A DNA stretch of 64,000 nucleotides from Paenibacillus wulumuqiensis (GCF_000971965.1 NZ_LAQP01000013.1:1-64000); one strand, 5' to 3'; positions 27,163 through 36,634 are shown, numbered from the stretch's first letter. Translations and numbers: made by a program. Notes: generated by a model not told the origin, from the letters alone.

Positions 27163-28365
27163 ATGAAACGGATTTTCAGACTGAGCTGCGCATTTTACTT
27201 TTTGATCGGAATAACGAGTGTCATGCTGGGAGCACTGCTGCCGGTAATCCTGCCCCACTATGGGCGTGATTATAGTGATGGAGGTACGCTGCTGTTCCTG
27301 CAATTTATCGGATTCCTGGCAGGCGTACTGGTCTCGCCATCGTTATCCTCAGGCATCGGACGCAAGAGGCTGCTGCTGGTGGCGCTCGCGGCGATTACGA
27401 TTGCGTATGCGGTGATGGGAACGATGCCGGTATGGGCACTGATGGTAGTCATGACCATATTCGTCGGCTTTGGCTCGGGGATTATTGAATCATCCATCGG
27501 GGCATTTACGATCGAATTTGCCGAAGAGCAAAAGGCAGTGGCCATGACCAAGCTGGATGTCTACTTTGGTGTCGGCTCGATGCTGCTGCCGGCGCTGGCC
27601 AGTTTGTACATTTACCTGCATGTGTGGAACCTGTCCTTTTATACGGTGGCGTTATCGACCTTTGTCCTGCTGCTGTTCTGGCTAAGAATGCCGGCTGACA
27701 GCTCGGCCCATCTGCATCAGGATCAGCAGCCGGACAGCAAGGCGGTTGCTGCGGCCAAGTCGCGTTACACCGGTGCCCAGCTGCGACTGCTGTCCATCTT
27801 CGTCCTGTTCTTCTTTGTCTATATGGGCATCGAGCTGGGGATGATGAACTTCCTGCCCTCCATTCTGATTGAAAGTATCTCGATCAGCGACTCGGCTGCT
27901 TCGCTCAGCGTGACCTTCTTCTGGGGTGCGATCACGATCGGCAGATTGTTTGTCGGACGGATGGCAGAGACGATGAGTTATGTTCCTTTCCTGATCGGCA
28001 GTGCGCTCGGTTCGATGGTGCTGATCAGCGCACTAGCCTTTTTCACCAATCCGATCATGATGTACCTGTTGATCTTCGGCGTAGGGCTGTTCATATCAGG
28101 ACTGTTCTCGATTGGGCTCGTATTTGCCAATACGCTGCTGCCGGGTATGGTGGAACGGACGACCAGTACACTGATTGCAGCGGGCGGTATTGGCGGTTCG
28201 GTACTGCAGTATGTGATCGGCTGGAGTATGGATCGCTGGTCATTTGGCCCGACGCTATGGATCTTCGCTCTGTTCGCACTCATTCTGCTGGTTAGTATCA
28301 TTCTGGTACAGCAGCTCAAATCGGCAGATACCTCCCTGCGTACCGGTATCGAGTCCAAGTATTGA
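27163..28365 (+). CDS. MFS transporter, sugar-permease (FHS)-like
   Basis: Twelve hydrophobic segments and the loop motif SSGIGRKRLLLVALA identify a major facilitator. The arrangement (ALLPVILPHYGRDYSDGG after the first helix; GFGSGIIESSIGAF in helix 4) resembles the fucose/glucose permease branch. The start is chosen at 27163, with AAAGGTGAT 7 bases before it. It precedes, by a 336-base gap, an aminotransferase-dehydrogenase-phosphatase cassette and may export or import the related compound (inference). Confidence 0.85.
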   Translation: MKRIFRLSCAFYFLIGITSVMLGALLPVILPHYGRDYSDGGTLLFLQFIGFLAGVLVSPSLSSGIGRKRLLLVALAAITIAYAVMGTMPVWALMVVMTIFVGFGSGIIESSIGAFTIEFAEEQKAVAMTKLDVYFGVGSMLLPALASLYIYLHVWNLSFYTVALSTFVLLLFWLRMPADSSAHLHQDQQPDSKAVAAAKSRYTGAQLRLLSIFVLFFFVYMGIELGMMNFLPSILIESISISDSAASLSVTFFWGAITIGRLFVGRMAETMSYVPFLIGSALGSMVLISALAFFTNPIMMYLLIFGVGLFISGLFSIGLVFANTLLPGMVERTTSTLIAAGGIGGSVLQYVIGWSMDRWSFGPTLWIFALFALILLVSIILVQQLKSADTSLRTGIESKY

Positions 28366-28701
28366 TGGATGTATAGAAGATAGGCCATATGCAGACCGAA
28401 CATGAGGCTATGCGCCAGGTTCGGGTCTGCAGAAGATTGATCTGCAGTATGATTCCTGCATCCCATTCTGCAAAGGAGGTGATGCCTGCTTTTCCAGCAT
28501 GAGGGTATAAGGCATGTCACTGGAATGGATGGCGTCGTTGTCCTGGCGGGTCGGTCTACCGGATAGTTCAGCTATCCCAAGGCTGATTCATCAGAATAAT
28601 TTTCTTTTAACAACCAGTTAACAAGTTCCTTGATCAAAGAATCGCATCGTTACCGTTGCCCCTTAACCGATTGTAATTACATTCATCCGGAGGGATTATA
28701 C
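28366..28701 (+). other. Leader region with an orphan strong ribosome binding site
   Basis: AAAGGAGGTGATG at 28473-28485 is a nearly perfect anti-16S match, yet only tiny frames follow: a 6-codon frame at 28482, and a 35-codon frame from ATG 28514 to TAA 28621 that lies too far from it. No other gene is visible before the aminotransferase. Confidence 0.45.
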
Positions 28702-29943
28702 ATGTCAACTACTACTGAAAGCCGATTTTCGATTGGAAAAGGAATCCGTTTAATTGATGACGCAGGGAATGAATACTTGGACGGCGTGTCCGGCACGTTC
28801 AACCTGTCACTGGGTTACAATCACCCCTATGTTGTTGAGAAGATTCAGGAGCAGGTGGGGAATCTGACCCATATGTCTTCTTCCTTTACCGAACCTTATG
28901 TAGAGGAAGTGCTGTCTCTGCTGCTAGAAGAAGCGCCCAATGGAATTGACGCTGGCTGGATGCGTGATATTACCGGTTCAACGGCCAATGAATGTGCGAC
29001 CAAGATTGCACAAAAGTATACCGGTGACACCGATATCGTCAGCCTGTTCTATTCTCACCATGGACAGACCCAGTTTGCTACCGGGATCTCGGGGAATGCG
29101 TTCCGCCGCAAAGGATTCCCGAACTCCTCTGTGCCCAATTCGCTGCATGTGCCTGTGCCGTACTGCTACAGATGCCCGTTCCAGACTGATCCGGAACATT
29201 GTGCGATGCAGTGTGTGGAAGCATTATCGGATCAATTGGAGTTCGGTGGTTCAGGATCTACTGCCTGCATGATTATCGAGCCGATTCTCGGCAATGGCGG
29301 CAACATTATTCCACCGATGGAATATTTCCAGCAGCTGCGCAAACTGTGTGATGAGCATGAGATGATCCTGATTGCAGATGAAGTGCAGACAGGCGTCGGC
29401 CGTACGGGCGAGATGTATGCGAGCACGCTGTTCGATATCAAGCCGGATATTATTACCCTCGCCAAAGGACTCGGCGGAATTGGTGTGCCGGTGGCTGCCG
29501 TCCTGATGCAATCCCGTCTGAATGTGCTGGAAAAGCATGAGCATTCCTTTACCTCGGGCAGCAATATGATCTCGCTGACTGCTGCCAAATCGACGATGGA
29601 AGTGGTATCGGCTTCCGGATTCCTCGAAAGTGTACGTACCAAAGGAAAACTGCTCGGCAATCTGTTAAACCCGCTCGCAGAACTGTATCCGGATACGATC
29701 GGTGAAGCACGCGGCGTCGGTCTGATGTGGGGACTGGAGATTCAGGATGCCGATGGCGCACCGGATTCCCGCAAAGCCAATGCGATCATCGACATGGCCT
29801 TCAAGGAAGAAAACCTGATTCTGCGCGGTTCCCGTTATGGATTCGGCAATGTGGTCAAAGTTCGTCCGTCACTCACGGTTACAGAAGATGAGCTCGTCGA
29901 AATCGTTGGTCGTCTGGAACGTGTACTACAAAAAATGGGTTGA
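28702..29943 (+). CDS. Class III aminotransferase (PLP-dependent)
   Basis: The 413-residue enzyme has the class III fold signatures: SGTFNLSLGYNHP, IADEVQTGVGRTG with Asp226 contacting PLP, and ITLAKGLGGIGVP with the PLP lysine Lys255. YCYRCPFQTDPEHCAMQC (155-171) is a four-cysteine segment common in the acetylornithine/beta-alanine-pyruvate type branch. The amino acceptor cannot be told. GGAGGG lies 7 bases before ATG 28702. It is followed after 17 bases by a zinc dehydrogenase, so oxidation of an alcohol to a carbonyl followed by amination is the likely reaction pair. Confidence 0.87.
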   Translation: MSTTTESRFSIGKGIRLIDDAGNEYLDGVSGTFNLSLGYNHPYVVEKIQEQVGNLTHMSSSFTEPYVEEVLSLLLEEAPNGIDAGWMRDITGSTANECATKIAQKYTGDTDIVSLFYSHHGQTQFATGISGNAFRRKGFPNSSVPNSLHVPVPYCYRCPFQTDPEHCAMQCVEALSDQLEFGGSGSTACMIIEPILGNGGNIIPPMEYFQQLRKLCDEHEMILIADEVQTGVGRTGEMYASTLFDIKPDIITLAKGLGGIGVPVAAVLMQSRLNVLEKHEHSFTSGSNMISLTAAKSTMEVVSASGFLESVRTKGKLLGNLLNPLAELYPDTIGEARGVGLMWGLEIQDADGAPDSRKANAIIDMAFKEENLILRGSRYGFGNVVKVRPSLTVTEDELVEIVGRLERVLQKMG

Positions 29944-29960
29944 CCCGAGGAGGTTAAATA

Positions 29961-30998
29961 ATGTTATCACTTGTCTATCGTTCTGCCTGGGATGTTGCAC
30001 TGGAAGAAAGACCGCGTCCGATGATTACCGGTGACCGTGATGTGCTCGTGCGTATTCACGCTACAGGGGTCTGCGGTACCGATCTGGGGATTATCAGCGG
30101 TAAATATCATGCCAAATCCTCTATCATTCTCGGCCACGAGTCTGCCGGTGAAGTGATCGAAGTGGGAGCGCGTGTAACTACACTGCAGCCGGGTGACCGC
30201 GTCGTCATCGATCCGACGTATTACTGCGGACAATGCTCGATGTGCCGTACAGGCCGTCAGAACCACTGCCTTCACAAAAGTACAACCGAGACCGGCGTGA
30301 GCAGTGATGGTACATTTACCGATTATTATGTAACGGAAGACCGCTTTCTGTACAAGCTGGCTGATCATGTCACCTATGAAGAAGCTACCATGACAGAGCC
30401 GCTGAGCTGCATGCTGACCGGGATTAATCAGATTAACCTGCTGCCCAATTTCCGCACAATTATTCTCGGTGCCGGTCCGATTGGCATGCTGTACAGCTAT
30501 GCTCTCGCTTCCAAAGGGGTAACAGGCAGTATCGTCGATATCTCGGAAGAACGTATGCGTCTGGCAGATTCAATCGCACCGGAACGCTGGTCTACATATT
30601 CTTCCTTTGAAGGGGCCCTGGAGGCGATCTCACCGGATGATCGTCAGGTGGATCTCGTCGTGGATACGACCGGTGTGATCGGTACGCAGATTCTGTCCAA
30701 TCTGGCGCATGGCGGTTACCTGATGCTGGTCGGACTGCGTGACGGTGTCAGCACATTCAATCCCAAAGAGATCGTAGACCGCAGTCTCAAAATTATCGGT
30801 TCGATCGACTCGCTCGGAACGTTTGCGACAGCCCATTATATGATTGAGAAAGGACTCGTGCCCGCCAGCAAGCTGATCACGCATACGTATCCGCTGCAAT
30901 CCTACAAGGAAGCATTCCAGACGCTGGGCTGTGACCTCAATGACGGCACATTGACTTCTTCCTCCAGCGCAATTAAGGTTGTGTTACAATCCTGCTGA
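29961..30998 (+). CDS. Zinc-dependent medium-chain dehydrogenase
   Basis: This 345-residue enzyme has the MDR features: GVCGTDLG with catalytic-zinc Cys38, GHESAGEVIEVG with His59/Glu60, four structural-zinc cysteines CGQCSMCRTGRQNHC (89, 92, 95, 103), and the nucleotide-binding ILGAGPIGML. It is of the sorbitol/threonine dehydrogenase type acting on polyols, sugars or amino-alcohols. It is coupled to the aminotransferase (17-base gap, GAGGAGGT site) and followed 77 bases on by a HAD phosphatase. Confidence 0.9.
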   Translation: MLSLVYRSAWDVALEERPRPMITGDRDVLVRIHATGVCGTDLGIISGKYHAKSSIILGHESAGEVIEVGARVTTLQPGDRVVIDPTYYCGQCSMCRTGRQNHCLHKSTTETGVSSDGTFTDYYVTEDRFLYKLADHVTYEEATMTEPLSCMLTGINQINLLPNFRTIILGAGPIGMLYSYALASKGVTGSIVDISEERMRLADSIAPERWSTYSSFEGALEAISPDDRQVDLVVDTTGVIGTQILSNLAHGGYLMLVGLRDGVSTFNPKEIVDRSLKIIGSIDSLGTFATAHYMIEKGLVPASKLITHTYPLQSYKEAFQTLGCDLNDGTLTSSSSAIKVVLQSC

Positions 30999-31075
30999 TG
31001 CCTGGCAGATAATCGCTGGAGGCATTGGGTTAATGTAAGGAAAAAGGACATTTTACTTGTAATGGAGGAATGACG

Positions 31076-31825
31076 ATGACAACCAATTCCAACGAATCTG
31101 CAGCGCACTCTTTATCTTCGACAGCTGAGCATGAATCGGCAGACTGGCAGCATGAACCGGTCGAGGGCTTTATTTTTGATATGGACGGGGTGCTGATTGA
31201 CAGCGAACCGATTTATTTTGAAATTGAAAAAAGCACGTTTGTCCATTTTGGCGCCAGTGTGGCTGAAGAGGAACATCATACGTATGTAGGTGTGACGCTG
31301 GCATCCATGTTTGAGCAGGTTCAGCAGAAGCATCTGCTCGATTGCACGGTGGAGCAGATGCTGGAGTTCCATGTGAAGCATGTGATGGATGTGATTCGCG
31401 AGCATCCGGAACTGCAGCCGTTCAACGGGCTGACCGACTGGCTGGAATGGCTGACAGAGGCCGGTGTGCCCATGGTGGTCGCTTCATCGTCTCCGCGTGC
31501 CCTGATTGAACTGATTCTGGAAAGACTGGAAATACGCCGCTTTTTCCGCGATATGATTAGTGGGGAAGAGGTAGCACACGGCAAGCCGGCACCGGATATT
31601 TTCCTGCGGGCCGCCGAGATCCTGGGCGTGACGCCGGAACGCTGCATGGTGATCGAAGACTCCCGCAATGGGGTGCGGGCAGCCAAGTCTGCCGGCATGC
31701 GCTGTATCGGTCACCAGAATCCGGGGTCCGGCAATCAGAATCTGAGTGAGGCGGATGTGGTCATTCACAGCTATGCCGAGCTATGGGAACTGCGTCACCA
31801 GCTGTCGGTAGCTGCAGCCAAATAA
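31076..31825 (+). CDS. HAD-IA phosphatase, beta-phosphoglucomutase-like
   Basis: The protein shows FDMDGVLIDSEP, VASSSPR, GKPAPDIF and VIEDSRNGV, the four motifs of the beta-phosphoglucomutase/phosphatase branch with a helical cap. These enzymes act on small phosphorylated sugars or polyols. A 20-residue Ser/Glu-rich N-terminal extension precedes the domain. ATG 31076 is 7 bases from GGAGG; ATG 31070 is too close. As the third member of the aminotransferase cassette it may remove a phosphate from the amino product. Confidence 0.86.
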   Translation: MTTNSNESAAHSLSSTAEHESADWQHEPVEGFIFDMDGVLIDSEPIYFEIEKSTFVHFGASVAEEEHHTYVGVTLASMFEQVQQKHLLDCTVEQMLEFHVKHVMDVIREHPELQPFNGLTDWLEWLTEAGVPMVVASSSPRALIELILERLEIRRFFRDMISGEEVAHGKPAPDIFLRAAEILGVTPERCMVIEDSRNGVRAAKSAGMRCIGHQNPGSGNQNLSEADVVIHSYAELWELRHQLSVAAAK

Positions 31826-32146
31826 GCATGTGATACAAGGTCAGTAACAATCGGCATCGTACTGCATACTAATTACAGCTACCGATATCTATCGAGGCTG
31901 CAGACTCTTATGGAATTGTCGCGCCACTCCGTACAGCACTGATTCTCCGGCTGATCCAGCAGGGGATTGGATAGGAAGCGGAGTGGTGGCACATAGGAGT
32001 GAACAGAGCAGATAGAGACTGGAAGGAGAGCTTACCGAAAAGTCGGTGATCACAAATTCCGATAATTCTGCTGGCTGAACGTCGTCATTATATGCTGACT
32101 GTATAATCTTTATATATAGAAGGAAAAATACAGAATAAAATAAAGT
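31826..32146 (+). other. Non-coding gap with a long imperfect stem
   Basis: No gene is visible. CCACTCCG (31924-31931) and CGGAGTGG (31979-31986) can pair around a 47-base loop; there is no T-run, so I do not call it a terminator. Confidence 0.4.
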
Positions 32147-32175
32147 TTGACGCTTGCTAACTAATATGATATTCT
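32147..32175 (+). promoter_or_regulatory. Promoter of tRNA-Leu
   Basis: TTGACG (32147-32152), a 17-base spacer, and TATTCT (32170-32175), about 50 bases before the mature tRNA. Confidence 0.55.
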
Positions 32176-32224
32176 ATTTCTTGTGGCCGGGAAATTTAGA
32201 TATGGAACGGTAACATTAAATTAT

Positions 32225-32308
<84 letters not shown>

Positions 32309-32322
32309 TTATTTTTTTGCCT

Positions 32323-32359
32323 AAAAAGGTCTCATTCTTTATGGAATGAGGCCTTTTTG
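32323..32359 (+). terminator. Terminator of tRNA-Leu
   Basis: AAAAGGTCTCATTC/GAATGAGGCCTTTT stem followed by TTTTTG. The following 330 bases up to the gldA start contain nothing I can name. Confidence 0.85.
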
Positions 32360-32687
32360 TTGTATCTGCATCCGATCTAAACGTTTTTACCCATATTGTT
32401 CTTATATCCGACAAGGAATCCTTGTTAATGGGACAGTACTTCTGGTGAATATATAAAGGAAGCCTATTTATTCGCGAAGGCCAGCCATTCATATGCGGCC
32501 AGCAAGCTGAGTATACAGGCTCAGAAGACATAAGCCACAACAACAGCGGGAAGAATGTTCTTTCCATTCGGTTCCCGGCCAGCAGCTTGGCGGAGCAATC
32601 AGGTACATAGCGGAGTAATGGACTTCATTCATGTGCTTCCTGTATCAGGCGCATGATCCACTACAGGTTGGAGAGGAGCAATATATC

Positions 32688-33806
32688 ATGACAGAACGCG
32701 TATTTATCAGTCCGGGCAAGTATGTGCAGGGAAGAGATGTAATCCAAAAGGCAGGTCAGTATGTACAGGCGCTCAAAGGAGACAAGTCCCTCGTCATCGC
32801 GGATGATATCGTATGGGATATTGCAGGTAATCAGGTACTGAAGAGCCTGGATGAAGCCTCTGTAGGCTATGTCAAAGCGGTATTTAACGGGGAAGCATCC
32901 ACCAACGAGATCAATCGCCTGGTAGAGATCGGCCGGGAAAATGAAGCCAAGATCGTCATCGGTGTAGGCGGCGGCAAAACGCTTGATACCGCCAAGGCAG
33001 TCAGTGATGTGCTGGGCGGCTATACCGTTATCATTCCGACTACAGCATCCACGGATGCGCCGACCAGTGCACTGTCCGTGATTTACTCCGATGAAGGCAT
33101 CTTCGAGAGCTACAAATTTTACAATAAAAATCCGGATCTGATCCTGGTAGATACCAAAATTATTGCCGGAGCACCGGCACGCTTCCTGTCCTCGGGTATT
33201 GCCGATGCACTGGCTACCTGGGTAGAAGCACGGGCAGTTATCGAAGCACGCGCAACGACGATGGCAGGCGGACTGCCGACACTGGCAGCAGAAGCGATTG
33301 CCCGTAAATGTGAAGAGACACTGTTTGACTTTGGTCTGCTGGCCTATGAATCGGTTCAGCGCAAAGTAGTCACGCCTGCACTGGATGCAGTCGTCGAAGC
33401 CAACACTCTGCTGAGCGGACTGGGCTTTGAGAGCGGTGGCCTGGCAGGAGCCCATGCGATTCACAATGGATTCACCGTACTTGAGGGAGATATTCATCAT
33501 ATGACTCATGGGGAGAAAGTTGCTTTTGGTACGCTGACACAGCTGGCCCTGGAGAAACGGCCGATTCATGAGATCGAGCGCTATATTGCCTTTTACATCA
33601 GTCTTGATCTGCCGGTAACGCTGGAAGATCTCAAAATCGCCGATGTGTCCGATGAAGATCTGTATCGTGTGGCTCAGGCAGCGACCAAGCCGGATGAGAC
33701 TGCCCATAATCTGCCGTTTGTCGTCACTGCCGATGACGTCAAGGATGCGATCATTGCAGCAGACCAGTATTCCCGCGCCTACAAAGCCAAAAAAGGACAA
33801 CACTAA
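32688..33806 (+). CDS. gldA: Glycerol dehydrogenase
   Basis: This 372-residue protein closely follows Geobacillus stearothermophilus Gld[52 protein letters not shown]. Zinc ligands are in [10 protein letters not shown] (Asp), GAHAIHNG (His) and [12 protein letters not shown] (His). It oxidises glycerol to dihydroxyacetone with NAD in the cytoplasm. Start at ATG 32688 after GAGAGGAG; the open frame begins at 32631 without a site. It is monocistronic, and no dihydroxyacetone kinase genes follow. Confidence 0.95.
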   Translation: MTERVFISPGKYVQGRDVIQKAGQYVQALKGDKSLVIADDIVWDIAGNQVLKSLDEASVGYVKAVFNGEASTNEINRLVEIGRENEAKIVIGVGGGKTLDTAKAVSDVLGGYTVIIPTTASTDAPTSALSVIYSDEGIFESYKFYNKNPDLILVDTKIIAGAPARFLSSGIADALATWVEARAVIEARATTMAGGLPTLAAEAIARKCEETLFDFGLLAYESVQRKVVTPALDAVVEANTLLSGLGFESGGLAGAHAIHNGFTVLEGDIHHMTHGEKVAFGTLTQLALEKRPIHEIERYIAFYISLDLPVTLEDLKIADVSDEDLYRVAQAATKPDETAHNLPFVVTADDVKDAIIAADQYSRAYKAKKGQH

Positions 33807-33847
33807 CAGGAAATAATGGATCTGACAATACAGGCAGGCTTCTCCAG

Positions 33848-33883
33848 AAACCTGCCGGTGATCGTTGGCCGGCAGGTTCTTTT
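33848..33883 (+). terminator. Terminator of gldA
   Basis: AACCTGCCGG/CCGGCAGGTT stem followed by CTTTT. The next 520 bases, to the first barstar gene, hold no gene I can support. Confidence 0.82.
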
Positions 33884-34406
33884 ACCCTAACAACGGATAG
33901 AACACAGCCAGCGAATGGGGCTGTTTTATCATGACCGCCATGCTGGTATTATCCTTCAGATTCCGCTTCCCATCCGGCCTGGTTTCTGGTAGTCTGGTAA
34001 CTTGGTGACTCTGTACATACCCATGACGGGACTGGAGATGGATCATTGGCAGGCTGTTCTGCCGGCTCCATGTATGCAGAATCTGGGGAGAGGCTGCCTG
34101 CAATCATTTCCATAGTAATCTTATTTAGAATTTTTACAAAAATGCATAATAAATAAGGTTCTTTTACAAAGGGAATATGTTATAAAGGTAAGGAGATAAC
34201 TGAATAGCTGAGTATAAGCGGCTGCCAGGAGAAGAGAATATATCCGGCAGGCGTGTCGTGCTGTCATGCTTCAGGTCTCAATGTCGCTCAGGCCCAGATA
34301 GAGAAGCCGGTACCAAGAAGCTTCCGGAAGTACAGGTTCACGTTAAGATGCCGACTGGAACAGTAGGAATGGTATTGTAAATGTTGAACAAGGTAAGGTG
34401 TGGATA

Positions 34407-34709
34407 ATGAGAGTATACATGAAGACAGTCATTTTAAATGGTGAAGATTTCTCGACGGTAGAAGAGCTGCATCAGACACTCAAGCAGGTACTGGATCTGC
34501 CGGATCATTATGGTGCTAATCTGGATGCCCTCTGGGATTGTCTGACAGGCAGCGTAGAGATGCCGCTTCAGATCGAATGGCTCAACTACGAACGCAGCCG
34601 CGAGCTGCTCGGTCCGTATGCCGAACAGGTACTGGATCTGATGGAAGAAGTACAGGGAGAAGGCAATGGCTTCCGGGTATGGCTTCAGCATGATGCGGTA
34701 ATGATGTAA
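34407..34709 (+). CDS. Barstar-type ribonuclease inhibitor, copy 1
   Basis: This 100-residue protein matches barstar: MKTVILNGEDFSTVEELHQTL, then LPDHYGANLDALWDCLTG with the barnase-contacting Asp35 and Asp39 equivalents and Cys40, and a Glu76 equivalent in MEEVQGEGN. The Tyr29 contact is His here. Barstars bind intracellular barnase and block its active site. ATG 34407 fits AAGGTG six bases upstream; ATG 34419 is an alternative. It precedes the first barnase gene by 2.3 kb, with SOD and spore coat genes between, unlike the usual distant or adjacent single pair. Confidence 0.88.
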   Translation: MRVYMKTVILNGEDFSTVEELHQTLKQVLDLPDHYGANLDALWDCLTGSVEMPLQIEWLNYERSRELLGPYAEQVLDLMEEVQGEGNGFRVWLQHDAVMM

Positions 34710-34774
34710 AGCGCGCTGCGCTGCACTGCACCATGCTGTGAACCGGTATCTACAGAACAGGAGCCAATATAGAT

Positions 34775-34813
34775 AAGCTGCACACCGGTCATATGCCGGG
34801 TGCAGCTTTTTGT
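34775..34813 (+). terminator. Terminator after barstar copy 1
   Basis: AAGCTGCAC..GCCGGGTGCAGCTT stem followed by TTTTTG. Confidence 0.8.
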
Positions 34814-34862
34814 TATGTGTATCGACAGGGTACAAATAGGTACAGAGAAAAGGACGATCCAT

Positions 34863-35591
34863 TTACTGCGGAATATTGCCACCAGCGATGCGGTCGCCGG
34901 AATTGCCGGAAGGATCGGTTTTCTGGTCATCCTCATTTGCATGGATAATGAGCGATGTACCGAGGATGGAATGCGGGTCACCCTTGGTCAGACTGGCCTC
35001 CTCAAGCTTCAACTCTGCCCGCGCTGTTCCATCAGCTGCAACCTCCAGATTCTGAAAATCGCCCACATGCACCCCATTGGGATTGAGATGACCATGCTCC
35101 TGACCTGTCGGATTAAAATGGGAACCGGCAGTAGCAAAGTCATTGCCGCTGATCGGAGATTGATGGACATGGAATCCGTGCTTGCCTGGAGGCAAATTGG
35201 AAACATTGATTCTGGCCAATACACCATCGTCCTGCTGGGTAAGGGTGATGGTGCCGATAGATTTGCCCTGGCTGTCCTTTACCTGTACGACCGGACTACC
35301 CACCGAAATGGTCGAGGTCGGCCCATCCCAGTAAATCGCATGTCCCATCAGTTCACTCATATGCCGGATCGGAACATACGTCGTGCCATTGTACACAAAA
35401 GATTGCGGAACTATCGTTCCATGGTTGTCAAAAGTGGCAGCGGTCTTGCGGGCTTCACCATCCATGTAGAAATTCAGTGGCTCCGTGTTAGGCGTAACCT
35501 GAAGGTCGGCAGCATAAGAGATGCCCGAGAAAAAGATGGCACCACCGAGAAACGAGAACAGCAAATGCTTTTTGCCAAGCGGCTTTTTCAT
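34863..35591 (-). CDS. Exported Cu/Zn superoxide dismutase-like protein with stalk domain
   Basis: The 242-residue protein has a signal peptide (1-28, ending SYA-AD), a copper-amine-oxidase N-terminal (stalk) domain (about 40-97, VYNGTTYVPIRHMSELMG), and a Cu/Zn SOD domain (100-242). Metal ligands are all present: His141, His143, bridging His158, His166 or 168, His175, Asp178, His217, and the active-site Arg234. There is no cysteine anywhere, so the family's disulfide is missing. Expected to remove superoxide outside the membrane, possibly wall-associated through the stalk domain. A cre-type box lies upstream at 35673-35686. Confidence 0.85.
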   Translation of the reverse strand: MKKPLGKKHLLFSFLGGAIFFSGISYAADLQVTPNTEPLNFYMDGEARKTAATFDNHGTIVPQSFVYNGTTYVPIRHMSELMGHAIYWDGPTSTISVGSPVVQVKDSQGKSIGTITLTQQDDGVLARINVSNLPPGKHGFHVHQSPISGNDFATAGSHFNPTGQEHGHLNPNGVHVGDFQNLEVAADGTARAELKLEEASLTKGDPHSILGTSLIIHANEDDQKTDPSGNSGDRIAGGNIPQ

Positions 35592-35672
35592 TGCAGTATA
35601 TCCTCCCTGGTAAATGAAATGGTAGGTCTCTATCCATGTTTACCCTGAATGGGTGCGCAGAAGCAGTTGTAT

Positions 35673-35686
35673 TGAAAACGTTTTAT
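35673..35686 (-). promoter_or_regulatory. cre-type CcpA site upstream of the SOD gene
   Basis: TGAAAACGTTTTAT matches the catabolite responsive element consensus TGWAARCGYTWNCW at all but one defined base. It lies 82 bases before the start codon, where the promoter should be, which suggests glucose repression. Confidence 0.55.
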
Positions 35687-35886
35687 ATTTTGCTATATTT
35701 TCTGAATGGGATATGTATGTAAATGAATAGTAAAATAATAATTATGACATTAATGGGAAAATAAGAAGAAAGTCCGTTTTATCCATAATGAGCCGGGTAA
35801 CATATACATGAGCAGCCCGGATACATAAGCGCAGGCTTCATGGCTTAGTCCACAGGCAGCTTCAATTCATGTGGAGGTGAATCAGA

Positions 35887-36081
35887 ATGGCTGACAAGTT
35901 GGCAATGCACGAGACACTGGAAATTCATGAACTGATTACAATGAGAGCGACCTGCGGTGCCAAAGCAGCATCCATGGTCCCACTCGCCAAAGACGAGCAG
36001 CTCAAAACCCTGCTGCAAACCGACGTGACCCTGACCAAAAAAGCACTGGAAGAACTGAAAGACCTGATCGAAGTCGGTTAA
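35887..36081 (+). CDS. Small CotF-like spore coat protein
   Basis: This 64-residue helical protein (LAMHETLEIHELITMRATCGAKAASM, LLQTDVTLTKKALEELKDLI) is of the short CotF-type, in which a ferritin-like helix pair forms part of a coat or inner-spore protein. GGAGGTGA lies 8 bases before the ATG. A second, longer CotF-like gene follows after 63 bases in the same transcript, and the two may form a heteromeric unit. Expression in sporulation is inferred from the family. Confidence 0.75.
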   Translation: MADKLAMHETLEIHELITMRATCGAKAASMVPLAKDEQLKTLLQTDVTLTKKALEELKDLIEVG

Positions 36082-36144
36082 CCCAGAGACGATCCGCCAG
36101 CCGGAACCACATCACGAGAGTCCAAATACAAAGGAGTGCTGAAG

Positions 36145-36450
36145 ATGTCGATAAAAGACAAGCTCGCCGAACAGGTAGGAATGCCAGCCATGACCGATGC
36201 CGCGATTGCAGCCGATCTGCTGCTCGCTGCCAAGACTTCCGTCAGAACCTATGCAGTTGCCATTACCGAAGCGGCGACCCCTAAGGTGAGAGAAGTGCTG
36301 CAAAGACAACTTAATCAGGAAATCGAATTTCATGCGATGATTGCCAAGTACATGATCGATAATGGATTATATAAATCCTATGACGTGAATGAACTGCTCA
36401 AGGATGATATCAAGAAAGCAGAGATGGTTATCAATCTGCCGAACCCATGA
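36145..36450 (+). CDS. CotF-family spore coat protein
   Basis: The 101-residue product carries the CotF domain pattern: MTDAAIAADLLLAAKTSVRTYAVAITEAATPKVREVLQRQL, then EFHAMIAKYMIDNGLYKSYD. The ATG at 36145 is 8 bases from AAGGAG. It ends with the terminator at 36520. Confidence 0.85.
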   Translation: MSIKDKLAEQVGMPAMTDAAIAADLLLAAKTSVRTYAVAITEAATPKVREVLQRQLNQEIEFHAMIAKYMIDNGLYKSYDVNELLKDDIKKAEMVINLPNP

Positions 36451-36519
36451 TCCGGCAGCACGCGCTTTGATATAGAGTAAGACGGAAGAGAACTGACAGA
36501 ATATATAAAAGATCGATCC

Positions 36520-36559
36520 AAAGCTGATAGGAGGCATTTATGCCCTGTCAGCTTTTTTG
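36520..36559 (+). terminator. Terminator of the spore coat pair
   Basis: AAAGCTGATAGG..CCTGTCAGCTTT stem followed by TTTTTTG. Confidence 0.82.
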
Positions 36560-36591
36560 TATATTTTCCCATGAGGTTATATTTTTAAAAA

Positions 36592-36634
36592 TTTACAAAT
36601 CCAGAGATTAAAATTGAAGATTTATACAAATCCA
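36592..36634 (+). repeat. Direct repeat upstream of barnase copy 1
   Basis: TTTACAAATCCA at 36592-36603 and TATACAAATCCA at 36623-36634 agree at 11 of 12 bases and start 31 bases apart, about three helical turns. TATAAC at 36640-36645 follows as a possible -10 element. The repeat may be an activator binding site. Confidence 0.5.

Noticed and set aside
31924-31986. Long stem in the gap before tRNA-Leu as a terminator
   Set aside because: The loop is long and no T-run follows, so it was only noted as structure.
32661-33803. 380-codon open frame opposite gldA
   Set aside because: Shadow of the glycerol dehydrogenase gene, with no recognisable motifs.
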